From NCBI RefSeq assembly GCF_003254665.1, contig NZ_QHGY01000017.1, positions 1 to 52,620 on the forward strand: a DNA stretch of 52,620 nucleotides. Direction: 5' to 3'. Below are positions 9,838 through 19,092 of the stretch, in pieces. Numbering within the stretch: position 1 is the stretch's first letter; every line of letters starts with the position of its first letter. The position numbers were made by a program, and so were the translations under genes. The DNA comes from Billgrantia lactosivorans. GTDB taxonomy: Bacteria; Pseudomonadota; Gammaproteobacteria; Pseudomonadales; Halomonadaceae. The notes under the pieces are model-generated. The model had not been told where the DNA came from. It did not search any database and saw nothing but the letters and a program-made list of their open reading frames with translations.

Positions 9838-10797
9838 TCAGCGCATGGCCTCGTGGTCGTCACGCAGGTAATCGATCAACAGCAGCAGGTCGTCGGGCAG
9901 CGCGGCCCGGAACTCGACCGGCTGACCACTGGCAGGGTGGCGGAAGGCCAGCTTGCGGGCATGCAGCGCCTGGCGGGGAAACGCCCGTAGCAGATTCTTG
10001 AGCGCCTCGCTGGCCCCGGCCGGCAGCTTGAGCCGCCCACCGTATACCGGATCGCCAACCAGCGGGAAGCGTCGGTGCGCCAGGTGCACGCGAATCTGGT
10101 GGGTGCGGCCGGTCTCGAGCCGGCAGCGCACGTGGGTATGGGCGCGGAAGCGCTCGACCACGCGATAGTGGGTCACCGCCGGCTTGCCGCCGGCGTGCAC
10201 CGCCTGACGCTTGCGATCCTTGGGGTGCCGGCCGATAGGGGCGTCCACCGTGCCGCCGGAGGTCATCACGCCGACACTGACTGCATCGTACTCGCGCGAC
10301 ACCGTTCGCGCCTGGAGCTGCTCCACCAGGGCCGTCTGAGCGGCCAGGCTCTTGGCCACCACCATCAGTCCGGTGGTGTCCTTGTCCAGGCGGTGCACGA
10401 TGCCGGCCCGCGGCACCGTGGCCAGGCCCGGGCAGTGATGCAGTAGCGCGTTGAGCAGAGTGCCGTCGGGGTTGCCCGCGGCGGGATGCACCACCAGGCC
10501 CGCCGGCTTGTCGATGACCAGCACTTCGTCATCCTCATGGATGACGTCAAGCGGTATCGCCTCGGGCTCGAAGCGCACCTCCTCCTCGAGCTCGGCGGCG
10601 AGCTGCAGCCACTCGCCGCCAGCCATCTTGTCCTTGGGCTTGCCCGGACGGCCGTCGACGGTCAGCGCTCCCTGCTTGATCCAGCCCTTGAGGCGCTCGC
10701 GGGAATGGTCGGCGAAGAGTTCGGCGGCGGCCTGGTCGAGGCGACAGCCGGCCAGAGTGACGGGCACGCGTTGCTGGGCTTCCACGATCTGGGGCAT
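9838..10797 (-). CDS. rluD: 23S rRNA pseudouridine(1911/1915/1917) synthase
   Basis: A 319-residue RluD-type synthase that modifies helix 69 of 23S rRNA. An S4 RNA-binding domain occupies roughly residues 15-75. The catalytic domain has HRLDKDTTG at 135-143 with catalytic Asp138. The upstream base composition gives no obvious Shine-Dalgarno before the ATG at 10797, so the start is less certain. It is divergent from bamD, the classic neighbour of rluD, and heads an operon with pgeF. Confidence 0.95.
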   Translation of the reverse strand: MPQIVEAQQRVPVTLAGCRLDQAAAELFADHSRERLKGWIKQGALTVDGRPGKPKDKMAGGEWLQLAAELEEEVRFEPEAIPLDVIHEDDEVLVIDKPAGLVVHPAAGNPDGTLLNALLHHCPGLATVPRAGIVHRLDKDTTGLMVVAKSLAAQTALVEQLQARTVSREYDAVSVGVMTSGGTVDAPIGRHPKDRKRQAVHAGGKPAVTHYRVVERFRAHTHVRCRLETGRTHQIRVHLAHRRFPLVGDPVYGGRLKLPAGASEALKNLLRAFPRQALHARKLAFRHPASGQPVEFRAALPDDLLLLIDYLRDDHEAMR

Positions 10798-10914
10798 AGG
10801 GGGGTATCGCTGTCAGCATCCTCGGACTGCGTTTTCACGCGAGGTGCTTTATAGTGGACGGGTTACGGTCGATTCTACCACGGCCGACACGGCTTGTTAG
10901 ACACGAGGATCACG

Positions 10915-11739
10915 ATGCGCGTTTCCCCCATCGCCACACGCCTTATCGCCCTGCTCCTGGCGGCCGCCCTGGTCAGCGGCTGTGCCGGCAGGTCTGCCAC
11001 GGAAGAAGAGCCAGACGAGTTCGAAGGTGTTGCCGAACAGCAGCTCTACGACGAGGCGCGCGACGCGCTCGAGGACGGCCGCTACACCACCGCCATTTCG
11101 CGCCTCGAGGCCATCGATACGCGCTACCCCTTCGGCCGCCATGCCGAACAGGCCCAGCTCGAGCTGATCTACGCCTACTACGAGACCAGCGACTGGGAAG
11201 CCACCCGCGCCGCCGCCAGTCGCTTCATCCGCCTGCACCCCACGCATCCGCAAGCCGACTACGCCCTCTACATGCGCGGGCTGGCCTCGTGGCAGGCGGG
11301 TCGCTTCAGCCTCGAACGGCTGCGCCTGATCGACATCTCCAAGCGCGACCTGGGCGCGTCCCGCGACGCTTACACCGATTTCCGCGAGCTGGTGTCACGC
11401 TACCCCGACAGCGAATACGCGCCGGACGCCGAGCAGCGCATCGTCTACCTGCGCAACGTGCTGGCCCGCCACGAGCTTCACGTCGCCGATTTCTACCTGC
11501 GCAAGGGCGCCTACCTGGCCGCCGTCGAACGCGGACGCTGGGTGGTCGAGAACTATCCCGAAGCCGAGGCCACCCGCGATGCGCTGGCGGTGATGGTCGA
11601 GGGATACCTGGGTCTCGACATGCGCGATCGCGCCCGCGAGGTGCTGCAGGTGCTGATCGAGAACGACCCCAACAACGACCGTCTGCGCGGCCGCACCTTC
11701 CGACCGCAGCACGTGCGCGCGGACTCGCTCTCCGCCTGA
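10915..11739 (+). CDS. bamD: Outer membrane assembly lipoprotein BamD
   Basis: A 274-residue lipoprotein of the BAM complex, essential for folding beta-barrel proteins into the outer membrane. A signal peptide ends in the lipobox LVSGC with acylated Cys23. The rest is TPR-like helical repeats (EGVAEQQLYDEARDALEDGRY, RYPFGRHAEQAQLELIYAYY). The ATG at 10915 has GAGGAT upstream; a TTG 21 bases earlier is a poorer choice. A TATAGT box at 10850-10855 could belong to its promoter. It is convergent with nadE. Confidence 0.95.
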   Translation: MRVSPIATRLIALLLAAALVSGCAGRSATEEEPDEFEGVAEQQLYDEARDALEDGRYTTAISRLEAIDTRYPFGRHAEQAQLELIYAYYETSDWEATRAAASRFIRLHPTHPQADYALYMRGLASWQAGRFSLERLRLIDISKRDLGASRDAYTDFRELVSRYPDSEYAPDAEQRIVYLRNVLARHELHVADFYLRKGAYLAAVERGRWVVENYPEAEATRDALAVMVEGYLGLDMRDRAREVLQVLIENDPNNDRLRGRTFRPQHVRADSLSA

Positions 11740-11761
11740 GCGCAGCCGAAGCGCGACACCG

Positions 11762-11789
11762 GGAACCCGCGAGCCTGCTCGCGGGTTCC
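11762..11789. terminator. Bidirectional terminator between bamD and nadE
   Basis: A perfect 12-bp stem (11762-11773 with 11778-11789, loop CCTG) lies in the gap between the convergent stop codons. It is followed by TCTCGTT on the plus strand. Confidence 0.75.
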
Positions 11790-11809
11790 TCTCGTTGCCC
11801 ATTGGCTCC

Positions 11810-13474
11810 TCAGTCGCCGGCCTGCCAGCCATTGACGATGGGGTAGCGACGGTCGCGACCGAACCCACGCGGCGTCACCCGCACGCCGACCGGCGCCTGG
11901 CGTCGCTTGTACTCGTTGCGATCGACCAACCTGACCACCTGGTAGACGTCGTCGCGCTCGAAGCCGGCGGCGATGATCGCCTCGGCGCTCATGTCGCCCT
12001 CGATGTAGCGCGCCAGGATGGCGTCGAGGGTGTCGTAGTCGGGCAGCGAGTCGGTGTCCTTCTGGTCGGGTGCCAGCTCGGCGGAGGGCGGGCGCGTGAT
12101 GACACGTTCGGGGATCGCCGGCGACTGGGTGTTGCGCCAGCGGGCCAGGCGATAGACCCAGGTCTTGTAGACGTCCTTGAGCGCATTGAAGCCGCCCACC
12201 ATGTCGCCGTAGAGCGTGGCGTAGCCCACCGCCATCTCGCTCTTGTTGCCGGTGGTGAGCACCATCAGGCCTTTCTTGTTGGAGATCGCCATCAGCAGCA
12301 CACCACGACAGCGCGACTGCAGGTTCTCCTCGGTGGTGTCGCGCTCGGTGCCGGCGAAGGTGTCGGCCAGGGTGGCCAGGAAGGCGTCGACCATGGGCTC
12401 GATCGGCAGCACCTCGTAGTGAACGCCGAGCAGCCGCGCCTGCTCGGCGGCGTCTTCCTGGGAGATGTCGGCGGTGTAGCGATAGGGCATCATCACAGCA
12501 TGCACCCGCTGCGGCCCCAGCGCGTCCACCGCGATGGCAAGCGACAGGGCCGAGTCGATGCCGCCGGAGAGCCCCAGCACCACGCCCTGGAAGCCGCTCT
12601 TGTTGACGTAGTCGCGTACGCCGCTGACCAGCGCGCAGTAGAGGCTCTCCTCGGGCGCCTCGGAAGGCTCGATCTCGCCCTCCTGCGGCACCCACCTGCC
12701 CGCCTCCTGAATCAGCTGTACCGGCATCAGGCCCGCCTGCCAGTAGGGCGCCACCACCCGCACCTGGCCCTCGGCATCGACGCAGGCCGAGCCGCCGTCG
12801 AAGACCAGCTCGTCCTGCCCGCCGATGGTATTGACATAGACCATCGGCAGCGACACCTCGGAGGCGCGCTGCTCGAGCAGGCGCAGGCGCTCGGCAGGCT
12901 TGTCCTGGTGGTAGGGCGAGGCGTTGAGCGTGACGAGAATGTCCGCTCCCGCCTCACGTGCCGCCCGCACCGGCGCCCCATCCCAGATGTCCTCGCAGAT
13001 CAGCACGCCGAGCCTGGCACCCTTGTGCTCGATCACCAGGCTCTCGTCGCCGGTGGCGAAGTAGCGCCGCTCGTCGAAGACCTGGTAGTTGGGCAGCACC
13101 TGCTTGGCATATTCGCCGATCCATTCGCCGTTGTAGAGCAGGCCGGCCAGGTTGTAGCCAAGCCCCTCGCGCCGGCCGGGGTAGCCGATGATCACCAGCA
13201 CGTCGCGGGACATCTTCGCCGCCATGCGGGAACGCGCCTGGCGCAAGCGGGTCTCCATGGAAGGGCGCAGCAACAGGTCCTCGGGCGGGTAGCCGCTCAG
13301 GAACAGCTCCGGAAACACCACGATATCGGCACCATGTTCGATGCGCGCCTCGCGAACGGCTTCGATGGCACGATCGGCGTTGCCGGGGATGTCCCCCACC
13401 AGCGGGTCCAGCTGCGCCATCACCAGCGTCAAATCTTGCATGGGCGTAGAAATCTCTTGAGAATCCATAGTCAT
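11810..13474 (-). CDS. nadE: Glutamine-dependent NAD+ synthetase
   Basis: Catalyses the last step of NAD synthesis, amidating nicotinate adenine dinucleotide with ammonia from glutamine. The N-terminal nitrilase-type glutaminase keeps the Glu-Lys-Cys triad: VVFPELFLSGY, EYAKQVLPNY and GVLICEDIWDG. The C-terminal synthetase has the PP-loop LGLSGGIDSAL and GNKSEMAVGYATLYGD. About 554 residues from the ATG at 13474, which has GGGA upstream. Starts at 13468 or 13441 are also possible, the latter giving the usual MQDLTLVMAQLD. Divergent from the next gene across 65 bases. Confidence 0.95.
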   Translation of the reverse strand: MTMDSQEISTPMQDLTLVMAQLDPLVGDIPGNADRAIEAVREARIEHGADIVVFPELFLSGYPPEDLLLRPSMETRLRQARSRMAAKMSRDVLVIIGYPGRREGLGYNLAGLLYNGEWIGEYAKQVLPNYQVFDERRYFATGDESLVIEHKGARLGVLICEDIWDGAPVRAAREAGADILVTLNASPYHQDKPAERLRLLEQRASEVSLPMVYVNTIGGQDELVFDGGSACVDAEGQVRVVAPYWQAGLMPVQLIQEAGRWVPQEGEIEPSEAPEESLYCALVSGVRDYVNKSGFQGVVLGLSGGIDSALSLAIAVDALGPQRVHAVMMPYRYTADISQEDAAEQARLLGVHYEVLPIEPMVDAFLATLADTFAGTERDTTEENLQSRCRGVLLMAISNKKGLMVLTTGNKSEMAVGYATLYGDMVGGFNALKDVYKTWVYRLARWRNTQSPAIPERVITRPPSAELAPDQKDTDSLPDYDTLDAILARYIEGDMSAEAIIAAGFERDDVYQVVRLVDRNEYKRRQAPVGVRVTPRGFGRDRRYPIVNGWQAGD

Positions 13475-13539
13475 TGTATTGTCCCGCAAGGGCGTCCGGC
13501 TGGCAAAGCCGCTAGCCCCCACCTGGGAGACGAACAAGG

Positions 13540-13806
13540 ATGAACCTGTTGCTGATTCGGCTGATCATCTTCGCCGTGCTGTTCTTCGCCGGCCTGAAGC
13601 TCTACCGCATGTACCGCGAATGGAAGCTGGACCGCGAGAACCGGCTCGATGACGAGTCGACCCAGGAGGGGCGACCGATGGTACGCTGCGCCTGGTGCCA
13701 GGTACACGTGCCGGAGAGCGACGCCGTGCGCGACCAGGGCGAGTGGTTCTGCAGCAGCGCCCATCGCGATCGCTTCCTGCAGGAGCAGCAGCCCCCCGGG
13801 GAGTAG
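13540..13806 (+). CDS. PP0621-family small membrane zinc-ribbon-like protein
   Basis: An 88-residue protein with one N-terminal membrane helix (4-22), a charged linker, and a treble-clef-like metal site: C50 and C53 (CAWC), C71 and H75 (FCSSAHRDRF). The pattern matches the PP0621 family, found in many gammaproteobacteria, which has no known function. The Shine-Dalgarno is GGGAGACGAACAAGG. It is divergent from nadE. An inner-membrane protein with a cytoplasmic Cys3His site is the direct reading; the metal is inferred. Confidence 0.82.
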   Translation: MNLLLIRLIIFAVLFFAGLKLYRMYREWKLDRENRLDDESTQEGRPMVRCAWCQVHVPESDAVRDQGEWFCSSAHRDRFLQEQQPPGE

Positions 13807-13922
13807 CCGGCGGGCGCTGGTGGCAATCGCCTACAAATTCCATCGGCAATGACTGATAGACGCCACCCCAGGCTCGACTAGAGTGGATGCCTCGTGACCG
13901 GGAATCCCTCCAGGAGAGCGCC

Positions 13923-14450
13923 ATGGATGCGGCTCGTATTGCCTCCGCCACCGCCCCGGGCCAGCGCGGCCTCACCCTCATCGAGCTCCTCGTGGTCATC
14001 GCCGTGGCTATCCTGCTGATGGGCTGGGCCGTGCCCGGCCTCCAGGCGATGAACGCCCGCCAGGAGGTCATCGCCGAAGCACACCGTCTCCGGGTGGCGC
14101 TGTCGCTGGGGCGTAATAGCGCCATCACCCGGCGCAGCACGGTGATCGTCTGCCCCAGCCCCGACCACCGGCGCTGCGATACCCGCGACTGGAGCGCCCC
14201 GCTGGCCATCGTGCTCGGCCCGCTGGCGGGCAGCGAATTCGACGAAGGGGCCCTGCTGCGAGTGATCGAGGCCGGCCGCGGCGTTAGCGTCCGCTATCGC
14301 CGGGACGGCAAGCCGGTTCGCTACGGCGCGCTGGGGCGGCCTGCGGGACACAATGGTACCTTCCGTATCTGCGGTCGCCACGAACAGGGTGCCGAACTGG
14401 TGCTCAGCAACTTCGGCCGGGTGCGCGCCGGCGGCACCCTCGACTGCTGA
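13923..14450 (+). CDS. GspH/FimT-family pseudopilin
   Basis: A 175-residue type IV pilin-like protein. The prepilin peptidase site is G16|L17, followed by TLIELLVVIAVAILLMGWAVPGL with the conserved Glu at mature position 5. The rest is a GspH-type globular head with cysteine pairs (VCPSPDHRRC, ICG...LDC). Such minor pseudopilins prime type IV pilus or type II secretion fibres. No other pilin gene is adjacent, so it is an orphan, as fimT often is. AGGAG lies 7 bases before the ATG at 13923. Confidence 0.85.
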   Translation: MDAARIASATAPGQRGLTLIELLVVIAVAILLMGWAVPGLQAMNARQEVIAEAHRLRVALSLGRNSAITRRSTVIVCPSPDHRRCDTRDWSAPLAIVLGPLAGSEFDEGALLRVIEAGRGVSVRYRRDGKPVRYGALGRPAGHNGTFRICGRHEQGAELVLSNFGRVRAGGTLDC

Positions 14451-14476
14451 CCCCGCCATGCCTCACAGGAGCCTGC

Positions 14477-14683
14477 ATGCGGCAAGCCATCGTGGGTTAT
14501 CACCGTGACGACGAGGGGCACTGGGTCGCCGAGCTGGCATGCGGACACAACCAGCATGTCCGCCACCAGCCGCCCTAGGTCGAGCGCCCCTGGGTCACGA
14601 CGGCGGCCGGGCGCCGTTCGCGCCTCGGTCTCGAGCTGTCGTGCGTCAAGTGCGACCGCGGCGAGCCCCGCGACAATCCCTGA
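14477..14683 (+). pseudogene. DUF3565-family gene interrupted by an in-frame amber codon
   Basis: Translation from the ATG at 14477 (AGGAG upstream) gives the DUF3565 motif ELACGHNQHVRHQPP. TAG then falls at 14576-14578 exactly where the family has tryptophan (TGG). The same frame continues for 34 more codons with the family C-terminal half (RPWVTTAAGR, ELSCVKCDRGEPRDNP) and stops at 14683. One G-to-A change explains the break. The Cys/His residues (CGH...H...CVKC) suggest a metal site. It may be a recent pseudogene, a sequencing error or a suppressed stop. Function of the family is unknown. Confidence 0.8.
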
Positions 14684-14711
14684 CCGCCCGGTCGCGGCGG
14701 CGGCGAACCTG

Positions 14712-14891
14712 CTAACCCTTTGGCCCCATCAACAGCCAGATGATCAGCCCGACCAGCGGAAATACCAGCAGCACGATGATCCACAGCAGCTTGGCGATGG
14801 GGCCGGCCGAACTCTTGGCCACCTTGACGATCGCCCATACCAGTATGATCAGCCAGATCAGGCCCAGCAGGCCGCCCACTTCGATTCCCAT
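14712..14891 (-). CDS. Small membrane protein, PLDc_N (phospholipase D N-terminal-like) domain
   Basis: A 59-residue protein with two hydrophobic helices (about 5-23 and 34-55) joined by a short basic loop, ending in IIWLLMGPKG. The layout and the G-P-x-G ending match the stand-alone PLDc_N domain proteins common in proteobacteria. AAGGAG lies 8 bases upstream of the ATG at 14891. Its function is not known. It faces the DUF3565 remnant and lies upstream of, but separate from, no other leftward gene. Confidence 0.8.
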   Translation of the reverse strand: MGIEVGGLLGLIWLIILVWAIVKVAKSSAGPIAKLLWIIVLLVFPLVGLIIWLLMGPKG

Positions 14892-14996
14892 CAGACATCT
14901 CCTTGTCCCGCGGTTGGTGTTGGTTCAAGGAGTAGCACGCGGCGGCGAAGGTAACAAACAGAAACTGTTACCGCAGGTGAACCGAGGTAATGCCGA

Positions 14997-17324
14997 TCAG
15001 CCGAGTCGCCACCACTCGGGCAGCAGCCGGCGCACGTCCCGGCGCTGGAAGCGGTCGTCCATCAGCACCAGGGTGCCGCGGTCCCGCGGGCTTCGGATCA
15101 CCCGGCCCGCGGCCTGGACCACCTTGATCAGGCCGGGGATGCGGTAGGCATAGGCATCGCCACAGCCGAAGCGTGACTCCAGCCTTACCTTGAGCGCCTC
15201 GTTGAAGGGGTCGAACGGCGGCAGCCCCAGGGTGGCGATGAAGGCCCCGACCAGCCGCTCGCCGGGCAGGTCGATGCCCTCGCCGAAGGCCCCGCCCAGC
15301 ACCGCGAAGCCGATGCCCTGCGCGCCCGGCTGAAAGCGCGCCAGGAAGGCCTCGCGCTCGACCTCGCGCATGCCGCGGGTCTGGCTCCAGCGGGGCAGTT
15401 CGGGGTAACGCTGCGCCAGCCGCGCCTCCACCGCCTGGAGGTAGGCAAAGCTGCTGAAGAAGGCGAGGTAGAGGCCGGGGAGGCGACGGAACTGGCCGGC
15501 CAGCTCGTCCACGATCGGGTCCAGCGAGGCCTCACGATCGCGCAGCCGCGTCGAGATGCCGCCGCGGATGCGCACCTCGAGCTGCTCGGCGCGAAACGGC
15601 GAGGCGACCGCCTGCCAGACGCAGTCGCGGGGCAAGCCCAGCAGGTCGCGATGGTAGTGCGACGGACTCAGGGTGGCGGAAAACAGGACGCTGCTGTGGG
15701 CCAGGGCGAAGCGCGGGGCGAGGAAGTCCGCCGGCACCACGTTGCGCAGGCCCAGCACCGCGCGGCCGCGACCGTGCCGGGTCAGGTCGCACAGCGAGTG
15801 CTCGCCGAAGGCTTCGGCCAGGCGACAGAAGCCCAGGGCCTCGAACAGCCGCTCCTGCAGGAGCGGGTCGGCACCGCCCGGGTGCTCGGCCAGGTAGTCG
15901 GTGATCGCCGCAGCCGCCTGCTGCACGGCGCCGACAAACCGCCCGGGCAGGTCGTCGAGCACGCGGTAGGCCGGCTGGCCCACCCGGCCCTCGTCGGCCC
16001 CGCCCTGCTCGCGCAGCAGGGCCTGCCACTGGCGCACCAGCCGACCGAGGGGCTTGATCAGTGGCGCCGGGGCCTGGCGGTGCAGCTGGCCGAAGGCGCG
16101 CTGGTGCAGCTCGCCGCTGTACATGCCGCGGGCACGCTCCACCAGGTTATGAGCCTCGTCCACCAGCAGCGCCAGGCGCCAGCCGTTGGCCTGCGCCAGG
16201 CCGTGGAGCAGCGCCGATGCATCGAAGTAGTGATTGACATCGCCCACGCAGACATCGCTCCAGCGCGCCAGCTCCTGGCCCAGGTAGTAGGGGCAGATGC
16301 CGTGCTCGAGCGCCACCTCGCGCAGCGCCTCGCGGTCGAGCCAGCCGCGTGCCACCGCGGCCTGGCGGGCGGCGGGCAGCCGGTCGTAGAAGCCGGCGGC
16401 GAGCGGACAGGCATCGCCATGACAGGTCTTGTCGGGGTGCTCGCAGGCCTTGCTGCGGGCCACCAGCTCCAACACCCGCAGGGGAAGGCGCTGCTCGCCG
16501 CCCCCTGCCCCATCCTTTCCGCCGCCCGCCCCCAGCCGGTCCAGGGACTCCAGCGCCAGTCGCCGCCCGGGGGTCTTCATGGTCAGGAAGGCGAGCCGGT
16601 CGATGGCTTGGCGCGGCATCGCCTTGAGGCTGGGAAACAGCGTGGCCACGGTCTTGCCGATGCCGGTCGGGGCCTCGGCCAACAGGCAGCGGCCAGTGGC
16701 CGCCGCCTTGTAGACGCCCTCGGCCAGCTCGCGCTGGCCGGAGCGAAAGCCGGCGTGGGGGAAACGGAGTTCGACCAGGGCAGCATCGCGCGCCTGGCGA
16801 TGGGCCCGCTCCTGCTCGGCCCAGCCCAGGAAGCGCTCGCACTGGGACTCGAAGAAGGCGGTGAGTTCGGCGGCGCTGGCCTCCTCGGTCAGGCGCGTCT
16901 CGCATTCGCTGCCGATGTCGAGGTAGACCAGCGCCAGGGTCAGGGAGTCGAGCCCCCGCTCGGCGCACAGCAGCGCCCCGTAGACCTTGACCTGGGCCCA
17001 GTGCAGGGCGCGCTGGTTGGCCGCCATGCGCGACAGGTCGCCGCGGTGGGTCTTGATCTCCTCGAGGCACTGGCTCGCCGGGTCGAAGCCGTCGGCGCGG
17101 CCGCTGACGAGGAGACCGCGATGGCAGCCGCTCAGGGCAATCTCGCGCTCGTAACCCTCGCCGCGCCGCGCCGTCACCCGGGCATGGCCGGCAATGCCTT
17201 CGCGAGCGCTGGGCGACGGGGTGAAGCGATGGTCGAGATCGCCCGCGCGGGCGGTGAAGTCGCACAGCGCCCGCACCGCCACCCGGTAGGGCGTCACCTC
17301 GCACGCCTTGGCGGCATCGCTCAT
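14997..17324 (-). CDS. DinG/XPD-family ATP-dependent DNA helicase with PD-(D/E)XK N-terminal domain
   Basis: A 775-residue superfamily 2 helicase. Residues 1-180 resemble a PD-(D/E)XK nuclease fold, with Asp78 (ADGFD) and E89-I-K91. The helicase core starts with Walker A APTGIGKT (218-225), has a DEAHNL box, and carries cysteines between the first motifs (CEHPDKTC, GDACPL, GICPYY) expected to hold a 4Fe-4S cluster as in XPD/DinG. It likely unwinds DNA 5'-3' during repair. Its ATG overlaps the stop of the FAN1-like gene by 4 bases, so the two are co-translated and probably act together. Confidence 0.9.
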   Translation of the reverse strand: MSDAAKACEVTPYRVAVRALCDFTARAGDLDHRFTPSPSAREGIAGHARVTARRGEGYEREIALSGCHRGLLVSGRADGFDPASQCLEEIKTHRGDLSRMAANQRALHWAQVKVYGALLCAERGLDSLTLALVYLDIGSECETRLTEEASAAELTAFFESQCERFLGWAEQERAHRQARDAALVELRFPHAGFRSGQRELAEGVYKAAATGRCLLAEAPTGIGKTVATLFPSLKAMPRQAIDRLAFLTMKTPGRRLALESLDRLGAGGGKDGAGGGEQRLPLRVLELVARSKACEHPDKTCHGDACPLAAGFYDRLPAARQAAVARGWLDREALREVALEHGICPYYLGQELARWSDVCVGDVNHYFDASALLHGLAQANGWRLALLVDEAHNLVERARGMYSGELHQRAFGQLHRQAPAPLIKPLGRLVRQWQALLREQGGADEGRVGQPAYRVLDDLPGRFVGAVQQAAAAITDYLAEHPGGADPLLQERLFEALGFCRLAEAFGEHSLCDLTRHGRGRAVLGLRNVVPADFLAPRFALAHSSVLFSATLSPSHYHRDLLGLPRDCVWQAVASPFRAEQLEVRIRGGISTRLRDREASLDPIVDELAGQFRRLPGLYLAFFSSFAYLQAVEARLAQRYPELPRWSQTRGMREVEREAFLARFQPGAQGIGFAVLGGAFGEGIDLPGERLVGAFIATLGLPPFDPFNEALKVRLESRFGCGDAYAYRIPGLIKVVQAAGRVIRSPRDRGTLVLMDDRFQRRDVRRLLPEWWRLG

Positions 17325-19048
17325 GGCATCGCCTCCGCCTGCCAGCTGACGTGGCAGACCACCGCGTCGATCCCCTGCCCCCGGAAGAACGCCAGCCAGC
17401 GGCGCTGGTTGTCCTGCAGCCTGTCGCCGGGGCCCTTCACCTCGATCAGCCGGTAGCGGGGCCCACCCGTGGCGCCCGGCAGGAACTGGATCAGGTCGGG
17501 CAGGCCGGCGCGGTTGGCCCGGAGGTCGGCCAGCAGGCGTTCGAAGCAGGCCCGCAGGTGCGCCGCGGGTATGCAGGCGAGCGCCTGCTCGATGAGCACC
17601 TCGTCGAGTCCTTCCCAGTGGACGAAGGGCGAGGCCAGGCCGTGCTTGTCGCGCCAGGTGCGCCAGATCGCCTCGTCATGGGTACCGGCATCGAGCCGTG
17701 CCAGGCAGGCCGCGAAGCGCTCGCGTCGGCGGGCCACGAAGTCGTCGCGATGGAGATCCGCCGGGCCGCCGTGGAAGGGGTGGAAGAAGGCGCCGGGCAG
17801 CGGCGCGAACAGCGCCGGCCAGCAGAGCAGGCCGAACAGCCCCGTGACGAGGACGTTCTCGACATAGTGCACGGGAGCCTCGGGGCGGCTCAGGTGCTCG
17901 GCCACGGCCTGCTCGACGCCCCCCATGCCGGCGCGCGGCAGGCACAGGTCGAATCGTGGCGGCGCCGCCTCCGGCTCACGCTCCGGCGGCACCAGCCCCA
18001 GCCGGCGGCAGAGCCTCGGCAGCAGCCGCGCCAACGCCTGGGCTTCCTGCTCGCCGGCAGCCGAGTCCCAGGCCTGGATCGCCAGGGCATGAGCCTGGCG
18101 GTACTCGCCCCGCCGCTCCAGCAGGCGCAGGCGGCGGATGCGCGCTTCCACCTGGCCTCCCGGTCCGTCGCCGCTCGCCGCATAGAGCCGCAGTGCCCGC
18201 TCCTCCTCGCCGCCGCGCTCGGCGGCATGGCCGAGAGCGAACAGCAGCCGGCCGCGGCGCTGGTTCAGCCAGGCGTTGCCCTCCGGCACGTCGGGGATCT
18301 CGGCCTCCAGCGTTGCGGGTTCCTCGCCGGCCTCGAGGCGCTCGCGCAGCCGGTGCAGGAGCAGGTAGGCGTCGACCTCCTCGCGGCGGTGAAAGGCGCG
18401 CGAGCCGGGGGTCGCCTCGACCCGTTCGAAGCGCTGCAGGCCGAGCTCGGCGAGCACGAACTCGGCCCAGTCCTGGCGCAGGTTGCCGAAGAACATCAGC
18501 CGCAATCGATCGCACCAGGGCATCACCGTCAGCCGCACGATCTGCTCCCCCGCCAGCACGTCGCTGGCCTCTGGCCACCACGCCTCCAGGCGCTGCGACT
18601 GCTCCAGCCATGGCGCCAGTGCTTCGCCCAGCTGCGCCTTGCTCGCCCTGGGCGACAACCCGGCAGCGGCGATCTCGCCCGCCAGCGCCTGGCGCAGCTC
18701 GGCCAGGCGCAGCAGGCGAAACAGGTCGACGAGGCCCAGCGCCGGGTCGGCCTCGATCCAGCCGGCCTCGACGAGCGGCGCCAGGGCGCTCTGGGTATCG
18801 CCGATCTCGGGATAGGCGAGCTTGCTGCTGCGAAACAGTTCGCCCTTGCGCATCACCATGCGCACCAGCAGCGCCTGGGACGACTGCGGCAGGGCCATGA
18901 AATCGGCGACGAGACGGCGCTCCGCCGCGGTCAGCAGGTCGCCGTGGCGCTCGCTCACCCAGTCGAGGACGAAACGGAAGTTCGCCAGGTAATAGAGCGG
19001 ATCGTCGAGGGAAGCGGTGACCGAAGCGGCGCCTGGAATACTGTTCAT
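17321..19048 (-). CDS. FAN1-like structure-specific nuclease (VRR-NUC domain)
   Basis: A 575-residue protein whose last 60 residues form a VRR-NUC nuclease domain: GLPDLIQF supplies the catalytic Asp and RLIEVKGPGDRLQDNQRRW the Glu-x-Lys. The helical N-terminal region (YYLANFRFVLDWVSERHGDLL) matches bacterial FAN1, which incises 5' flaps and unhooks interstrand cross-links. It is transcribed first and overlaps the helicase gene by ATGA. A nuclease plus an iron-sulfur helicase suggests a cross-link repair unit. The start at 19048 is the first good Met; no strong Shine-Dalgarno is visible. Confidence 0.88.
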   Translation of the reverse strand: MNSIPGAASVTASLDDPLYYLANFRFVLDWVSERHGDLLTAAERRLVADFMALPQSSQALLVRMVMRKGELFRSSKLAYPEIGDTQSALAPLVEAGWIEADPALGLVDLFRLLRLAELRQALAGEIAAAGLSPRASKAQLGEALAPWLEQSQRLEAWWPEASDVLAGEQIVRLTVMPWCDRLRLMFFGNLRQDWAEFVLAELGLQRFERVEATPGSRAFHRREEVDAYLLLHRLRERLEAGEEPATLEAEIPDVPEGNAWLNQRRGRLLFALGHAAERGGEEERALRLYAASGDGPGGQVEARIRRLRLLERRGEYRQAHALAIQAWDSAAGEQEAQALARLLPRLCRRLGLVPPEREPEAAPPRFDLCLPRAGMGGVEQAVAEHLSRPEAPVHYVENVLVTGLFGLLCWPALFAPLPGAFFHPFHGGPADLHRDDFVARRRERFAACLARLDAGTHDEAIWRTWRDKHGLASPFVHWEGLDEVLIEQALACIPAAHLRACFERLLADLRANRAGLPDLIQFLPGATGGPRYRLIEVKGPGDRLQDNQRRWLAFFRGQGIDAVVCHVSWQAEAMP

Positions 19049-19092
19049 GCATCCATGATATCAGCCCCGCGGCCCGGCGCCATCCTCACCGT

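Noticed and set aside
13807..14450. A complete type IV pilus or type II secretion operon
   Set aside because: Only one pseudopilin gene is present; neighbouring genes are unrelated.
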